DNA of 64,000 nucleotides from Desulfohalovibrio reitneri (GTDB lineage Bacteria > Desulfobacterota > Desulfovibrionia > Desulfovibrionales > Desulfovibrionaceae): the NCBI RefSeq assembly GCF_000711295.1, contig NZ_JOMJ01000003.1, positions 1,561,501-1,625,500 on the forward strand. The letters run 5' to 3'. The translations under genes were made by a program, and so were the position numbers. Each line of letters starts with the position of its first letter. Positions within the stretch are counted from its first letter, which is position 1. The notes under the pieces are model-generated. The model had not been told where the DNA came from, searched no databases, and saw nothing but the letters and a program-made list of their open reading frames with translations. This document shows, piece by piece, positions 16,037 to 27,586 of the stretch.

Positions 16037-17491
16037 CTACTTCTTCCCGACGCCTTCGGCGATGCGGTCGCCGATGGTCTTGTCGATGTTGCGCCAGTAC
16101 TCCAGGGCGCGTTCGAGCACGGGTTCGGAGACGCCTTTGGAGAGGTGCCCCACCACGTTGGAGACGAGACGGTCGCGGGCGGCGTCGTCCATGACCTTGT
16201 TGACCAGGGCGTTGGCCTGGACGAAGTCGTCGTCGTCCTTGCGCTTGGTGTAGGCCGCGCGGACGAAGTCGCCGCTGGCTCCCCAGACGGCGTCCTCGGG
16301 GTAGCGCTGGCCATCGGCCGCGGGGCCGCCCTTGGAGTTGGGGGCGTAGACCGGGTCGGTGACGTTCTCCACGCGCATGGCTCCGTCCTTGGAGTAGCTG
16401 TGCACGGGGCACTTGGCCTTGTTCACCGGGATCTGCTTGTAGTTGACCCCCAGGCGGGCGCGGTGGGCGTCGGCGTAGGAGAAGAGGCGGGCCAGGAGCA
16501 TCTTGTCCGGGCTGGGTCCGGTGCCGGGGACGAAGTTGTTGGGCTCGAAGGCCGCCTGCTCGATCTCGGTGTGGAAGTCGGTGGGGTTGCGGGTGAGGGT
16601 CAGCCGCCCGACCTCGTGCATGGGGTAGTCCTCATGCGGCCAGACCTTGGTCAGGTCGAAGGGGTTGAAGCGGTAGGATTCCGCCTCCTCGAAGGGCATG
16701 ATCTGCACCTTGAGGGTCCAGCTGGGGTGGTCGCCTTTCTCGATGGAGTTGAAGAGGTCGCGGCGGTGGTAGTCGGCGTCCTCGCCCGCGATGCGGTCGG
16801 CCTCTTCCTGGGTCAGGCACTCGATGCCCTGGTCGGTCTTGAAGTGGTACTTGACCCAGAAGCGTTCGCCCTGGGCGTTGACCCACATGTAGGTGTGGCT
16901 GGAGTAGCCGTTCATGTGCCGCCAGGTCTTGGGGATGCCGCGGTCGCCCATGAGCCAGGTGACCTGGTGGGCGGATTCCGGGGAGAGGGTCCAGAAGTCC
17001 CACTGCATGTCGTGGTCGCGCAGGCCGTTGTCGGCGCGGCGTTTCTGGGAGCGGATGAAATGCTGGAACTTCATGGGGTCGCGCACGAAGAAGACCGGCG
17101 TGTTGTTGCCCACCATGTCGAAGTTGCCCTCGGTGGTGTAGAACTTGAGGGCGAAGCCGCGCGGGTCGCGCCAGGTGTCGGGGCTGCCGCGCTCGCCCGC
17201 CACGGTGGAGAAGCGGATGAGGGTGTCCGTCTTGGTGCCGGGCTGGAAGACCGCGGCCTTGGTGTAGGCGCTGACGTCCTGGGTGACCTCGAAGTGGCCG
17301 AAGGCCCCGGAGCCTTTGGCGTGCGGCTGGCGCTCGGGGATGCGCTCCCGGTTGAAGTTGGCCATCTGCTCGATGAGGTAGGCGTCCTGCAGCAGGATGG
17401 GCCCGTCCTGCCCCACGGTGAGGGAGAATTCGTCGCTGTTCACCGGAATGCCGGCATCGGTGGTGGTTGGTTTGCGGTTGTCGTTGCTCAT
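16037..17491 (-). CDS. katA: Monofunctional haem catalase (KatA type)
   Basis: A 484-residue small-subunit clade catalase that breaks down H2O2. Visible features are the distal-His region [17 protein letters not shown] (about 52-68), [20 protein letters not shown], the Asn-containing [11 protein letters not shown] stretch and the proximal haem Tyr region [14 protein letters not shown] (about 335-348). The length matches the family. The start at 17491 is fixed by GGGAGG a few bases upstream; longer frames add a spurious N-terminus. It appears monocistronic. In a sulfate reducer it fits a role in surviving oxygen exposure, along with the peroxiredoxin at 41226. Confidence 0.96.
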   Translation of the reverse strand: MSNDNRKPTTTDAGIPVNSDEFSLTVGQDGPILLQDAYLIEQMANFNRERIPERQPHAKGSGAFGHFEVTQDVSAYTKAAVFQPGTKTDTLIRFSTVAGERGSPDTWRDPRGFALKFYTTEGNFDMVGNNTPVFFVRDPMKFQHFIRSQKRRADNGLRDHDMQWDFWTLSPESAHQVTWLMGDRGIPKTWRHMNGYSSHTYMWVNAQGERFWVKYHFKTDQGIECLTQEEADRIAGEDADYHRRDLFNSIEKGDHPSWTLKVQIMPFEEAESYRFNPFDLTKVWPHEDYPMHEVGRLTLTRNPTDFHTEIEQAAFEPNNFVPGTGPSPDKMLLARLFSYADAHRARLGVNYKQIPVNKAKCPVHSYSKDGAMRVENVTDPVYAPNSKGGPAADGQRYPEDAVWGASGDFVRAAYTKRKDDDDFVQANALVNKVMDDAARDRLVSNVVGHLSKGVSEPVLERALEYWRNIDKTIGDRIAEGVGKK

Positions 17492-17921
17492 GTGGTTCCT
17501 CCCGAAACGGGTGAAGTTGCGGGGCATGGCCCCTGATTGCGCGAGGCCTCCGCCCCGCCGCGTTCCGTGATCAGACTTCGGCTCGACCATCCCGGCGTAC
17601 CGGCTACTAATCCTCGCTCGTCGTGATCATTGGATTTTTCACTCTTAGTTCAGGAAACTACCACGTTTTCAAAAATATGGTCAAACGAATAGCGTGAAAT
17701 CCCGTGCCTGGTTTCGAGGTGATGAATCAATCGAGGAAAAGCAGATGCTTGCCGGTTGCAAGAGACCTTCCTTGCGCCATGGGGGAGGGCGTCAGGCATG
17801 GGCCGGTGAAAAGAATTACGGACGGGGCGAAACGGCCGGAACAGGCTGCCGGCCCGCTTTCCCTGGACCGCCGCAACCTGTGAGCGTAGAATGAACCAGG
17901 AATCCAGCACAAGGACGAGCC
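17492..17921. other. Divergent intergenic region (catalase / CheB-CheR fusion)
   Basis: 430 bp with both promoters presumably inside. The part around 17620-17700 is AT-rich. I see no convincing PerR/Fur box, -35/-10 pair or small gene. Confidence 0.4.
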
Positions 17922-20569
17922 ATGAGCAGCGAGAAGAACACCGGCCCGGAAACCTGGGACGGGGAGGCGGCTCCGGAAAACGGGGAGCAGCCTCCCGCAG
18001 AGGAACCCCGGGACGAGGCCGAAGGGTCTCCCGGGGAAGGCGCTGAAGGCGATCGGGACGAGGAAGTCCCTGCGGACAGCCACGCCAGCGAGGACGAACC
18101 GGACGAGCCGGCCCATCTGCTGGTGGGCGTGGGGGCCTCCGCCGGGGGCTGGAGGCGTTCTCGGCCCTGCTGGGCTCCCTGAAGAACAACGGCTGCTGCA
18201 GCCTGCTCCTCATCCAGCACCAGGCCAAGGAATCGGAGCGGGACATCCTCTCCTCCCTGGTGCAGAAGGAGACCGAGGTCCCGGTGGCCGTGGCCGAGGA
18301 CGGCATGGCCGTGGAGCCCGGACGCATCTACGTCACCCCGCCGGGCAACTCGCTGACCGTCTATGACGGCAAAATGCTGCTGGAGCCGCCTGACGACCAC
18401 ACCTCCAGGGCCATCATCGACACTCTCTTCCGCAGCCTGGCGGAGGAGGCGGGCGGCAGGTCTGTGGCGGTCCTGCTGTCGGGTTCCAACGCCGACGGCA
18501 CCCTGGGGGCGCGGGCCATCAAGGAGGCCAACGGCCTGGTCATCGCCCAGAACCCGGAAACCGCCCAGTTCCCCACCATGCCCCAGAGCGTCATCGACGA
18601 GGACCTGGCCGACCTGGTGCTGGAACCGGCGGCGATGGCCTCCCACATCATGGACTACGCCCGGCGGCTTCCGCTGGTCCCCTCTGGCGCGCAGCCCGGC
18701 AAAGAGACACTGCCGACCAGCGCGCGGGACAAGCTGCTCCTTTTGCTCAAGACCCAGACCGGCCACGACTTTTCCCTGTACAAGGAATCCACCATCAACC
18801 GCCGCATCCGCAGGCGGATGATCCTCCACCAGACCGGCCGGCCCAAGGACTACCTGGCCCATCTGCGGGACGACAAGGCCGAACTCCGCGCCCTGTTCAA
18901 GGACCTGCTCATCGGGGTGACCAACTTCTTCCGGGATCCTTCGGCCTTCGAGGCGCTCAAGGAGATACTGGTCAAGACGGCCCTGCCGGAGCTCGACCAA
19001 GCCCGTTACCGAGTCTGGATTCCAGGCTGCGCCACGGGCGAGGAGGCGTACTCCGTGGCCATCATCCTGCGCGAGGCCATGGATGAACTGGAACTGGACC
19101 TGCAAGTGGACATATACGCCACGGATCTCAACGAGGACGCCATAGCCCAGGCACGCCGGGGAATATTCCCGGCCACCATCGAGGCCGACGTTTCCGAAGA
19201 GAGGCTGCGGCGCTTTTTCTCGAAAAGCGAACGGAAATACCACATCAGGCAAAAAATCCGGGAGATGGTGGTCTTCGCCGAGCAGAACCTCATCGCCGAC
19301 CCGCCTTTCTCCAACCTGGACATGGTCTGCTGCCGCAACCTGCTCATGTACCTCAAGCCCAAGGCGCAGAAGAAGGCCCTTTCCCAGTTCCGCTACGGGC
19401 TGCGGCAGGGCGGCCTGCTCATGCTGGGCACCTCGGAAAGCGTGGGCGACTTCTCCGCCGTCTTCGCCCCCCTGGACAATAAGTCCCGCATCTACCGCAT
19501 CAAGCGGGGCAAGGCGTCGGTCCGGCTGGCCGAAACGCCTGAACTGCCCGAATACCGCCCCCGCACCCCTCAGACGCAAGCTCGGCGCGGAAACGCGGCC
19601 AGAGACGAGAATCGGGATTTCAAGCGGTCCGCGGAGCGTTTTCTTCTGGAGATCGCCGGTCCGGCGGTGCTGGTCAACCGCAACGGTGATGCCCTGTACT
19701 TCCACGGCCGCTCCGGGCGCTATCTGGAGCCAGCCCAGGGCGCGCCCCGGGCCAACGTGCTGGAGATGGCCCGCAAGGGGCTGTCCTACCCCCTTTCCTC
19801 CGCCCTGAGTTCTGCGGCCGCCCGAAGCGAGCCACAGACACGCACGGGGGTGCGGGTGCGGGACGCGGGCCTGGACGAACAGGGCCGCAGGCTGGCGGAG
19901 TTCATTGTGCGCGACACCGGCCGGGGCATCCCGAAGGACCGGCTGGAGCACGTCATGCAGCCCTTCGCCCAGGCCGAGGAGACCTACACCAAGAAGATCG
20001 CCGGAACCGGCCTGGGGCTGGCCATCGTCAAGCGGCTGGTGGAGCTCATGGACGGCGAGCTGCGCGTGGAAAGCGAGCAGGGCCAAGGCACCGAGGCCCG
20101 CTTTACCCTGCCCCTGGCCGAAGCGACCGGGGAACGGAGGCAGGACCCCGAAGAATCCCGGCTGGAGCCGAAGGAAAAGGTTCCCAGCCTGCGGCTGCTT
20201 CTGGTGGAGGACAACCGGGTCAACCAGCTGGCCGCCACCCGTTTTCTGGCCGAGGCCGGACACCACGTCACCGTGGCCGGAGACGGCCAACAGGCCCTGG
20301 ATATGCTGGACGAGGACGGCTTCGACGCCGTGCTCATGGACGTTCAGATGCCGGAAATGGACGGCCTGGAAGCCACCCGCCGCATCCGCGACGGGGAGAC
20401 CGGCGCGCCGCGCGACATCCCCATCATCGCCCTGACCGCCTACGTACGCGACGAGGAAGTGCAGCGCTTCCGCGACAACGGCATGGACGGCCACATCGCC
20501 AAGCCCTTCGTCTTCAGCGAACTCGACGCCGACATCCGCCGCGCGATCAGCGAAAAGAAGTCCGGCTAG
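17922..20569 (+). pseudogene. Broken CheB-CheR-histidine kinase-receiver fusion
   Basis: An acidic leader (~65 residues) leads into a CheB methylesterase domain ([22 protein letters not shown]), a CheR methyltransferase ([29 protein letters not shown]), a truncated HATPase and a C-terminal receiver ([12 protein letters not shown]). Two defects are visible. First, a -1 frameshift in the G-run at 18144-18148, exactly in the CheB active-site loop; one extra G restores GASAGGLEAF. Second, after the CheR tail ([12 protein letters not shown]) the sequence jumps in frame to the HATPase G1 box (VRDTGRGIP), so PAS, HisKA with the phospho-His, and the N-box are absent. Even with the frameshift repaired, the kinase part could not work as usual. 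The stop overlaps the converging gene by 4 bp. Confidence 0.85.
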
Positions 20570-22086
20570 CGGGAGGCCGTCACGCTGACCGCGTTGGGGT
20601 CCTCTCCCTCCCCGCGCAGCAGCTTGTCGCGCATGCGGACGTAGTGTTCGCCGCAGATGGCCAGCTCCACCGCCACGGGCAGGGAGCGGATGTTGGTTGT
20701 GAGGGTCTTGAGCAGCAGCTTCCAGTAGTGGGGGCTGGATTTGGAGAGCAGGCCGATGCGCAAAAGGCTCTTGAGGAAGGCCTGCACGTCCTCCCGGCGC
20801 ATGTGGGTGCGGGCCGTGGGGGTGTAGGTCTTGAGGAAGGTGTGGATGCGGCGGTAGTACATGGGCCGGGAATAGATGCGCTCGATGATGCGCTTGTACC
20901 CGGAGATGAGCTTTTCCGGCTCCATCCTGGGAACGAAGTTCAGGAAGCCGTCCGTGTTCTGCCCCGTGGAATCCTCCAGGAGCCGGTCCTCCGCGCTGAG
21001 GCGCTTCCACAGCCTGGTGCGCGGCAGCACGTTGAGCAGCCCGACCATGGCCGTGACGATGCCCGCCTGCTGGATGAAGCGGATCTGGGCGTCGAAGGTC
21101 CGCTCCGTGTCGCTGTCGAAGCCCACGATGAATCCGCCCATGACCTGCATGCCGTTGGACTGGATGGTGCGCACGGCCTCGGCCAGGTCGCGCCCGGCGT
21201 TCTGGTGCTTGCCGCACTCCGCCAGGCTCTCCGCCTCCGGCGTCTCGATGCCCAGGAACACCTTGTGGAAGTTGGCCCGGCTCATGAGGGACATCAGCTC
21301 GTGGTCGTCGGCCAGGTTGGTGCTGGCCTCGGTCATGAACTGGAAGGGGAAGTCGCGCTCCCGCTGCCACTGGATGAGCCGGGGCAGCATGTTCTTCACC
21401 TCGGCGGTGTTGCCGATGAAGTTGTCGTCCACCACGAAGACCCCGCCGCGCCAGCCCGCCTCATAGAGGGACTCGAACTCGGCCATTATCTGTTCCGGCC
21501 GCTTGGTGCGCGGCCTGCGGCCGTTCATGGCCACGATGTCGCAGAACTCGCAGTTGAAGGGGCAGCCACGGGAGTACTGCACGGACATGGAGACGTAGTC
21601 GTCCATGTCGATGAGGCTCCAGTCCGGCACCGGAGTGGTGGAGATGTCCGGCCGTTCATCCGAGGAGTAGACGTGCTCGAGCCGCCCCTCCTCCAGGTCC
21701 TTGAGAAAGCGCGGCAGCGTCACCTCGGCCTCGTCCAGCACGAAGTGGTCCACCCCCGGCACCCGCGCCTTCTGGGTGGAGAACAGCGGTCCGCCCGCCA
21801 CCACGGTCTTGCCCATGGCCTTGCAGCGCCCGACGATCTCCGCGGCCGAGTCGCGCTGCACGATCATGCCGCTGACGAACACCATGTCCGCCCAGCTGAT
21901 CTGCTCGTCCGTGAGCTGGCGGGCGTTGACGTCCACCAGCCGGCGATTCCACTCCGGAGGCAGCATGGCGCTGACGGTAAGAAGCCCCAACGGCGGGAAA
22001 GCCGCCTTCTTGGAGACGTAGGGGAGAATGGTTCGGTAGCTCCAGAAGGTGTCCGGGTACCTGGGATAGACAAGCAGTACGTTCAT
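20566..22086 (-). CDS. B12-binding radical SAM protein (DUF4070 type)
   Basis: A 506-residue protein. A B12-binding-like Rossmann domain (about 1-140; no clear DxHxxG) precedes a radical SAM domain with cluster motif CPFNCEFC (about 178-185) and the block [11 protein letters not shown]-terminal DUF4070-like region (about 390-506) follows. Related enzymes modify lipids or hopanoids (for example HpnR-like methylases), but the substrate here cannot be read from sequence. It is a single gene, convergent with the CheB-CheR fusion and sharing 4 bp at the stop codons. No hopanoid genes are nearby. Confidence 0.88.
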   Translation of the reverse strand: MNVLLVYPRYPDTFWSYRTILPYVSKKAAFPPLGLLTVSAMLPPEWNRRLVDVNARQLTDEQISWADMVFVSGMIVQRDSAAEIVGRCKAMGKTVVAGGPLFSTQKARVPGVDHFVLDEAEVTLPRFLKDLEEGRLEHVYSSDERPDISTTPVPDWSLIDMDDYVSMSVQYSRGCPFNCEFCDIVAMNGRRPRTKRPEQIMAEFESLYEAGWRGGVFVVDDNFIGNTAEVKNMLPRLIQWQRERDFPFQFMTEASTNLADDHELMSLMSRANFHKVFLGIETPEAESLAECGKHQNAGRDLAEAVRTIQSNGMQVMGGFIVGFDSDTERTFDAQIRFIQQAGIVTAMVGLLNVLPRTRLWKRLSAEDRLLEDSTGQNTDGFLNFVPRMEPEKLISGYKRIIERIYSRPMYYRRIHTFLKTYTPTARTHMRREDVQAFLKSLLRIGLLSKSSPHYWKLLLKTLTTNIRSLPVAVELAICGEHYVRMRDKLLRGEGEDPNAVSVTASR

Positions 22087-22574
22087 ACACTCCCCGCTGA
22101 TTGGCCGCGGCGTGAAATCGTTTCCCGGCGGTGATTTCCGGCCGGATATTCACTCCCATCATACCAGGGAGCGGCTGAATGGCAATGCCTTGGCCGCGAG
22201 CGGCAAAACCCCTGCCAGAAAAGGGTTTCGGCGGTCCACAGCCGCCCCGCGCAATCGCTTCGCCGCTTGTCCGGACAACCCGCTAGGTCAACCGTCGCCG
22301 CAGCCACGTCGAATTGTAGGCACGATCTTTATCATCGACAACCGGAATGCGACTGGATACTATTTCAAATTCAAAATACCGCCATTCCGCAGCCGCTCCG
22401 CCTCTCCACGCGCTCCGGCAACGTCCTGGAGCGGGACGCCCGCCGGTATCCGGCAAGTATACGACGTCCAGGGACCGCCGGTTCGACACGCGGCCGGGAA
22501 CACAGCGACCAACGGGGCATCCCGGCTTGGAGGGCCGCGACGCTCCGGACAACCACAGCAAGGGGGGAAGTACC
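22087..22574. other. Divergent intergenic region upstream of the chemoreceptor
   Basis: 488 bp between the radical SAM and chemoreceptor starts. An AT-rich patch at 22340-22385 probably holds the chemoreceptor promoter. I could not identify a sigma-28 or sigma-54 consensus, and the frames here look noncoding. Confidence 0.4.
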
Positions 22575-24677
22575 ATGCTGCGCTCCATCAAGACCAAGCT
22601 CATCGCCGGGCTGGTGGTCCTCATCTCGTTGATGATGGTGGCCATTCTCGTCCTGGCCGCATCCAATTTCAGGGAACAGTCCTACGAGTCCTTCAAGCGC
22701 TCCATAACCGGCGAGCTTTCCCAGGTGGAGAAGGCCATCTCCATCTTTCTGGAAGAAAGCCGCATGAACGCCGACATGCTGGCCAGCCTCCCCATGTCCC
22801 AGCGGCTGGACAGAGTGGCCACCAGCTTTGTGGACGCCGACGAGCCCCGCTCCGCAGAACCCGACTCCGGCGATTTCGTCGGGCGGCAGATCGTCAAGTC
22901 CTTCCGGGCCATGCAGGAATCCCACCCCTCGTATGTGGAAGTCTACCTCGGCAACGAGAACGGCGGCTTCATCAGCGCGCGCACGGACACCACCATGCCC
23001 CCGGGGTACGACCCCAGGGCGCGGCCCTGGTACAAGGAGGCCCTGCCCGTCACCGGCCGCGCCTCCATCTCCAAGGCCTACCGCTCCACCACCGGGCAGA
23101 TCGTGGCCAGCGTCACCCGCACGGTGCTGCGCGACGGCGAGCCCATCGGCGTGGTCGGCATGGACATCTCCCTGGACAGGCTGACCGAGCTGGTCGGCTC
23201 CATCCAACTCGGCCAGTCCGGCTACGTGGTGCTGCTCCAGGACGACGGCGTCATCCTGGCCGACCCCAGGAACGAGGACGCCATCTTCAAGAACGTGGAC
23301 GAACTGGAGGCCGGCTATCTGTCCGACCTCTTCGCCATGGGCTCCGGTTCCGCGCGGGTCACGGCCGACGGCACGGAGAAGCTCGGCGTGGTCGTCACCG
23401 CGCCGGACACGGGCTGGAAGCTCATCGGCCTGCTGGACATGGCCGAGATCAACCAGCCGGTGGAGCGGACCATCACCTACCTCTCCCTGGTCGGGCTCAT
23501 CTCCCTGGCCGTCATCGCGGTGGTCATCTGGCTTTTCTCCAACCGGGTCATCATCCGGCCGCTCGGACGCATCACCAAGGCGCTGAACACCATTTCCGGC
23601 GGGGACTACGCCTACCGCGAAGAGCATACCCGCTCCGACGAGATCGGCGACATTCTGGACACCCTCAACGCCACCGCCTCCACCCTGGAGGAGAACGACA
23701 AGGAAATCCGCCGCAAGAGCCGCGAAGCCGAGGAGAAGGCGGCCGCCGCCGAGGAAGCCAAGGGCGAGGCGGAAGAGGCCCTGCGCCAGGCGCGCAAGGC
23801 CCGCAGCGAAGGCATGCTGCAGGCCGCGGACAAGCTGGAGAGCGTGGTCCACATCGTTGGCTCCGCTTCCGAGGAGCTGGCCGCCCAGATCGAGCAGTCC
23901 AGCCGGGGGGCCGAGAGCCAGGCCCAGCGCGTCACCGAGACGGCGACGGCCATGGAGGAGATGAACGCCTCCGTCCTGGAGGTGGCCCAGAACGCCTCCA
24001 AGGCGGCGGAAAGCGCGGACAACGCCCGCCAGAAGGCCCAGGAGGGCGAACGGATCGTGGAGCGGGTCATCGAGTCCATCGGGCAGATCAACCACCAGGC
24101 CCAGGGCATGAAGGACTCCCTGGGCGAACTGGGCGGCCAGGCCCAGGGCATCGGCCAGATCATGGAGGTCATCACCGACATCGCCGACCAGACCAACCTG
24201 CTGGCGCTCAACGCGGCCATCGAGGCCGCCCGCGCTGGCGAGGCGGGTCGCGGCTTCGCCGTGGTGGCCGACGAGGTGCGCAAGCTGGCCGAGAAGACCA
24301 TGTCCGCCACCAAGGAGGTGGGGCAGGCGGTGGAGGCCATCCAGAGCGGCACCCGGACCAACATCGAGAGCATGGACCAGGCCGCCCGGGTGGTGGTCGA
24401 AACCAACGAGATGGCCTCCCAGGCGGGCGGCGCGCTGCGGGAGATCCTCGGCATCGTGGAGTCCACCGCCGACCAGGTCCGCTCCATCGCCACCGCCTCG
24501 GAGGAGCAGTCCGCCTCCAGCGAGGAGATCAACCGCTCCATGACCGAGGTGAACACCATCTCCGCGGAGACCTCCCAGGCCATGAACCAGGCGGCGGAGG
24601 CGGTCAGCTCGCTCTCCCAGCAGGCGCAGGAGCTGCGCACCCTCATCCAGGAACTGCAGGAGGAGGGGCAGGGCTAG
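22575..24677 (+). CDS. Methyl-accepting chemotaxis protein with dCache sensor
   Basis: A 700-residue chemoreceptor. It has TM1 at about 8-30, a periplasmic dCache-type ligand domain (about 35-300, with [11 protein letters not shown] and [12 protein letters not shown]), TM2 at about 303-325, HAMP (about 327-380), a short coiled coil and a signalling domain (about 420-690). The tip motif [20 protein letters not shown] is clear (quoted to 20 residues). Small-molecule ligands such as amino or organic acids are typical of this sensor fold. The start at 22575 has GGGGGG/AAG upstream and gives a normal N-terminal anchor. It is not clustered with other che genes apart from the broken fusion upstream. 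Confidence 0.95.
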   Translation: MLRSIKTKLIAGLVVLISLMMVAILVLAASNFREQSYESFKRSITGELSQVEKAISIFLEESRMNADMLASLPMSQRLDRVATSFVDADEPRSAEPDSGDFVGRQIVKSFRAMQESHPSYVEVYLGNENGGFISARTDTTMPPGYDPRARPWYKEALPVTGRASISKAYRSTTGQIVASVTRTVLRDGEPIGVVGMDISLDRLTELVGSIQLGQSGYVVLLQDDGVILADPRNEDAIFKNVDELEAGYLSDLFAMGSGSARVTADGTEKLGVVVTAPDTGWKLIGLLDMAEINQPVERTITYLSLVGLISLAVIAVVIWLFSNRVIIRPLGRITKALNTISGGDYAYREEHTRSDEIGDILDTLNATASTLEENDKEIRRKSREAEEKAAAAEEAKGEAEEALRQARKARSEGMLQAADKLESVVHIVGSASEELAAQIEQSSRGAESQAQRVTETATAMEEMNASVLEVAQNASKAAESADNARQKAQEGERIVERVIESIGQINHQAQGMKDSLGELGGQAQGIGQIMEVITDIADQTNLLALNAAIEAARAGEAGRGFAVVADEVRKLAEKTMSATKEVGQAVEAIQSGTRTNIESMDQAARVVVETNEMASQAGGALREILGIVESTADQVRSIATASEEQSASSEEINRSMTEVNTISAETSQAMNQAAEAVSSLSQQAQELRTLIQELQEEGQG

Positions 24678-24830
24678 CCTCACGCGCGCCCCCGGCCTCG
24701 GGGCCTGGACATCCCTCCGGGCTTGTGCTTTGTTCCCCGGCGCGGGGCCGATACGCGGCTCCGCGCCGGAACCACGTGGCCCGGGAGGTACGCGCGACAT
24801 GCCCCCAGCAGCACCCAACCCCGCCGCCTC

Positions 24831-25880
24831 ATGAGACGCGCAGGCCTCTCACGCAGGCTGCGCTTCGCCGCCTTTCTGCTGCTCTCGTTGCTGTGCCTGC
24901 TCCTGCTGGGCATGGGCGGGTTCATGCTGGTGGAGGACGTCTCGCCCGTGGAGGCCCTCTACCTGACCATCGGCACCCTGACCACGGTGGCCCCCTTCCA
25001 CCTCACCGAAGGCGGGCGGGTCTTCGCGATCCTCCTCATCCTGTCCGGGTTCGGCCTGGTGGCGGCCACCGCCGCCTTCGTGGGCAACCTGTTCCTGGAC
25101 GGGCAGGCCCTGGAACTGTACCGGAGGCGAAAGATGCGCAAGGAACTCGGGAAACACTCCGACCACTACGTCATCTGCGGGTTCGGGCAGATGGGGCAGA
25201 TCGTCACCGCCGAACTGATGCGCAACGGCGTGTCCGTTGTGGTCATCGACACCGACGAGCAGGCGGTACTGCGCTGCCGCGAGTTGGGCGCGCCCGCCAT
25301 CAGGCGCGACGCCATGGAGGAGGAGAGCCTGGCCGAGGCCGGGGTGGAGCGCGCCAGGGGCGTCATCTCGGTGGTCAACCGCGACGCGGACAACGTCTTT
25401 ATCGTGGTCACGGCCCGCGCCCTGAACCCGGAGGTGTTCATCAGCGCCCGGGCCAGCAGCCGGGGCGTGGAGAAAAAACTCTACCTGGCCGGGGCAAACC
25501 ACGTGGTCTCGCCCTACGCCAGCGCGGCCATGCGCATCACCCAGAACATCCTCCGCCCCACCATCACCGACTTCATGGAGCAGGCCGTTTCCGGCAGAGA
25601 GGTGGAACTCGAACTCGAGGAGCTGTGCATTCCGGAGAGCGCCCCCTTCGCGGGCAAGTCGCTCATGGAATCCAACATCCGCAACGACTTCGACCTGATC
25701 GTCGTGGCCATCAAGCGCGGCGATGGCAAACGGATCTACAACCCCGCCTCGCTGGAACCAATCCACGCCGGGGACACCCTCATCGCCATCGGCCCCCGGG
25801 CCAACATGGACCGCTTCCACAAGTCCCTGTACGGCAAGCCCAGGCCCGCCAGCAACGGCGGCCAGCCCATCCCCGGCTAA
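24831..25880 (+). CDS. Two-TM channel-like protein with RCK domains and a non-canonical filter
   Basis: About 349 residues. One transmembrane helix (about 10-32), a pore-helix region, a second helix (about 65-88), then TrkA-N (VICGFGQMGQIV near 110) and TrkA-C (about 255-340). The architecture is that of a prokaryotic K+ channel. The filter, however, which should read TTVGYGD, reads TTVAPFH (residues 51-57), losing both glycines and the Asp. It may conduct a different ion, or be a regulated non-conducting protein. No clear ribosome binding site precedes ATG 24831, so the start could be further upstream (for example 24723). Confidence 0.82.
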   Translation: MRRAGLSRRLRFAAFLLLSLLCLLLLGMGGFMLVEDVSPVEALYLTIGTLTTVAPFHLTEGGRVFAILLILSGFGLVAATAAFVGNLFLDGQALELYRRRKMRKELGKHSDHYVICGFGQMGQIVTAELMRNGVSVVVIDTDEQAVLRCRELGAPAIRRDAMEEESLAEAGVERARGVISVVNRDADNVFIVVTARALNPEVFISARASSRGVEKKLYLAGANHVVSPYASAAMRITQNILRPTITDFMEQAVSGREVELELEELCIPESAPFAGKSLMESNIRNDFDLIVVAIKRGDGKRIYNPASLEPIHAGDTLIAIGPRANMDRFHKSLYGKPRPASNGGQPIPG

Positions 25881-26208
25881 CCTCCCCGGGCCTGCCGCCC
25901 TGATGCCGGGACCACTCGCCGGCGCGGCCCGGCCACGTCCAATCCGGTCCCCGCTTTCCATTCAACCAAAATACTTCACAAAAAAGATAATAATTGCATC
26001 CTCGCGGCAAAACCCTATTGTGCGCGTGCCGCCAGCCGGTATCCTCCCCTTTTTGCCTGAAATTACTTGGTCGCCCAAATCCCCAAACAGGTCATCCGAA
26101 CGGGGAAACAGGTTTCCTCCCCGCCTATCGTTCACTCTACAGGCGCGGAAGCCGCCAAGCAGCGCATACCGCGCGGGGACGCACTCTCGGGTCCTTTTCA
26201 GTCAACCA
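25881..26208. other. Intergenic region with an AT-rich patch
   Basis: 328 bp upstream of the XRE-kinase gene. Bases 25968-26000 are strikingly AT-rich for this window (ACTTCACAAAAAAGATAATA) and are probably promoter DNA. No operator or small gene can be assigned. Confidence 0.4.
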
Positions 26209-27471
26209 ATGGGATGTATGTTCAACTTTATGCCACGCTCGCCGATACAGACCCAGTTCGGGCAACGGCTCCGTTCGCTTCGGCTCGCCAGACACCTCAC
26301 CCAGGGACAGCTCGCCGAGTCCGCCGGCATTTCCTGTGAATACGTGGGACGCATGGAGCGCGGTCTTGCCTCGCCCTCGCTGACCACCCTGGAAAAACTG
26401 GCGGGGGCTCTGGACGTCGGAGTCGACGCCCTGTTCCGTTTCTCCGGCGTGTACGGGCAGGCGGAGGAGTCCGCCGCGCCCGGCATGCATCTGCGGGAAT
26501 GCCTGCAAGCCGTTTTCCACGATCTCAGGACGGGCATCTTCTGCAGCGACGAGTCCGGCAGGCTGCTGGCGGCCAACGCCCACCTGGCCCGGCTGCTGGG
26601 TGCGGAGAACAGCGGAGACCTGCTGCGCCGCGTGCGCAGCATCCCGGACCAGCTCTACCTGCGGCCGGAGCGGCGGCGTCGCATTCTGGAGGAACTGCCG
26701 GACACCGGGGAAATGATGCCCTGGGACGTGGACCTGCGGCGGCTGGACAACGAACTGCTCCCCGCCCGGCTCAGCATTGGCCGGTTCACCTTCAACAGCC
26801 AGCCCATCCTCTTCGGCTCCGTCCTGCCGCGCGAGCAGGCGGAGCGCTCCGCAGAACCGTCCGGGAATTCCGGGGACCTCACCCTGCTCAAGGAGGTCCA
26901 CCACCGCATCAAGAACAACCTCAACATGCTGTCGTCCTACTTCCGCCTGCGCGCCATGGACAACGACAGCCTGTCCGCGCGGGAGGTCACCAGCCGGATC
27001 CAGGCCGTGGCCGACGCCCACGAAGCCATCTACCGGCACAGCCAATCCCGCCTGGCCGCGCCCGGCCCCTACCTGCGCAAGCTGCTCTCCTCTTTGGAGG
27101 AGTGCGTCGATTTCGGCTTCCCGGTCATTCTCGACCAGGAGTGCTATAAGGAAGAGCTTACCTCCAAGCACCTCTGCCTCATCGGCATGTTCGTCACCGA
27201 GGTCCTGCTCAACGCGGCCAAGCACGCCTTCCCCGACGGCGTGCAGGACCACAACTGGGTGGCGGTGGCCTGCGCCAAGGAGAACGGCGGCTACCGCCTC
27301 TCCGTGGAGGACAACGGCGTGGGCCTGCCCGAAGAGGCCCTCTGGGAACACGACGACAGCCTGGGCGGCAGCATCCTCCACGGCCTGGCCCGCCAGCTTC
27401 GCGGCACCATCCACGCCACCCACGGCTCCGGCACCCGCGTGGAACTGCGGTTTCCAGCGCCGGGAAACTGA
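26209..27471 (+). CDS. XRE helix-turn-helix fused to PAS and HisKA_2 histidine kinase
   Basis: About 420 residues with three parts. An N-terminal XRE/Cro helix-turn-helix (about 12-75) carries RLARHLTQGQLAESAGIS and VGRMERG. A PAS-like domain (about 95-215) follows. A HisKA_2 plus HATPase kinase (about 220-420) contains LKEVHHRIKNNLNMLSSYFRL with its phospho-His (first 20 residues relevant), the N-box LLNAAKHAF and EDNGVGLPEE. There is no membrane segment, so it is cytosolic. A kinase carrying its own DNA-binding domain is unusual. The exact start is uncertain: ATGs at 26209, 26218 and 26230 are all in frame. Confidence 0.85.
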   Translation: MGCMFNFMPRSPIQTQFGQRLRSLRLARHLTQGQLAESAGISCEYVGRMERGLASPSLTTLEKLAGALDVGVDALFRFSGVYGQAEESAAPGMHLRECLQAVFHDLRTGIFCSDESGRLLAANAHLARLLGAENSGDLLRRVRSIPDQLYLRPERRRRILEELPDTGEMMPWDVDLRRLDNELLPARLSIGRFTFNSQPILFGSVLPREQAERSAEPSGNSGDLTLLKEVHHRIKNNLNMLSSYFRLRAMDNDSLSAREVTSRIQAVADAHEAIYRHSQSRLAAPGPYLRKLLSSLEECVDFGFPVILDQECYKEELTSKHLCLIGMFVTEVLLNAAKHAFPDGVQDHNWVAVACAKENGGYRLSVEDNGVGLPEEALWEHDDSLGGSILHGLARQLRGTIHATHGSGTRVELRFPAPGN

Positions 27472-27586
27472 TCTCCACTCTCTTCATTTACACCTCATCC
27501 CTGGCAGGCGAGCTGGCGACCGGGTCTCCCGTTACGGAGAGTCATGCCCGTGAGCTCCGCCTTCCGCCCCATCCGCGCAAACACGA

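Noticed and set aside
22112-25903. Very long plus-strand frame across the chemoreceptor and channel
   Set aside because: It is the wrong frame for both. Its translation is Arg/Pro/Gly-rich without recognisable motifs.
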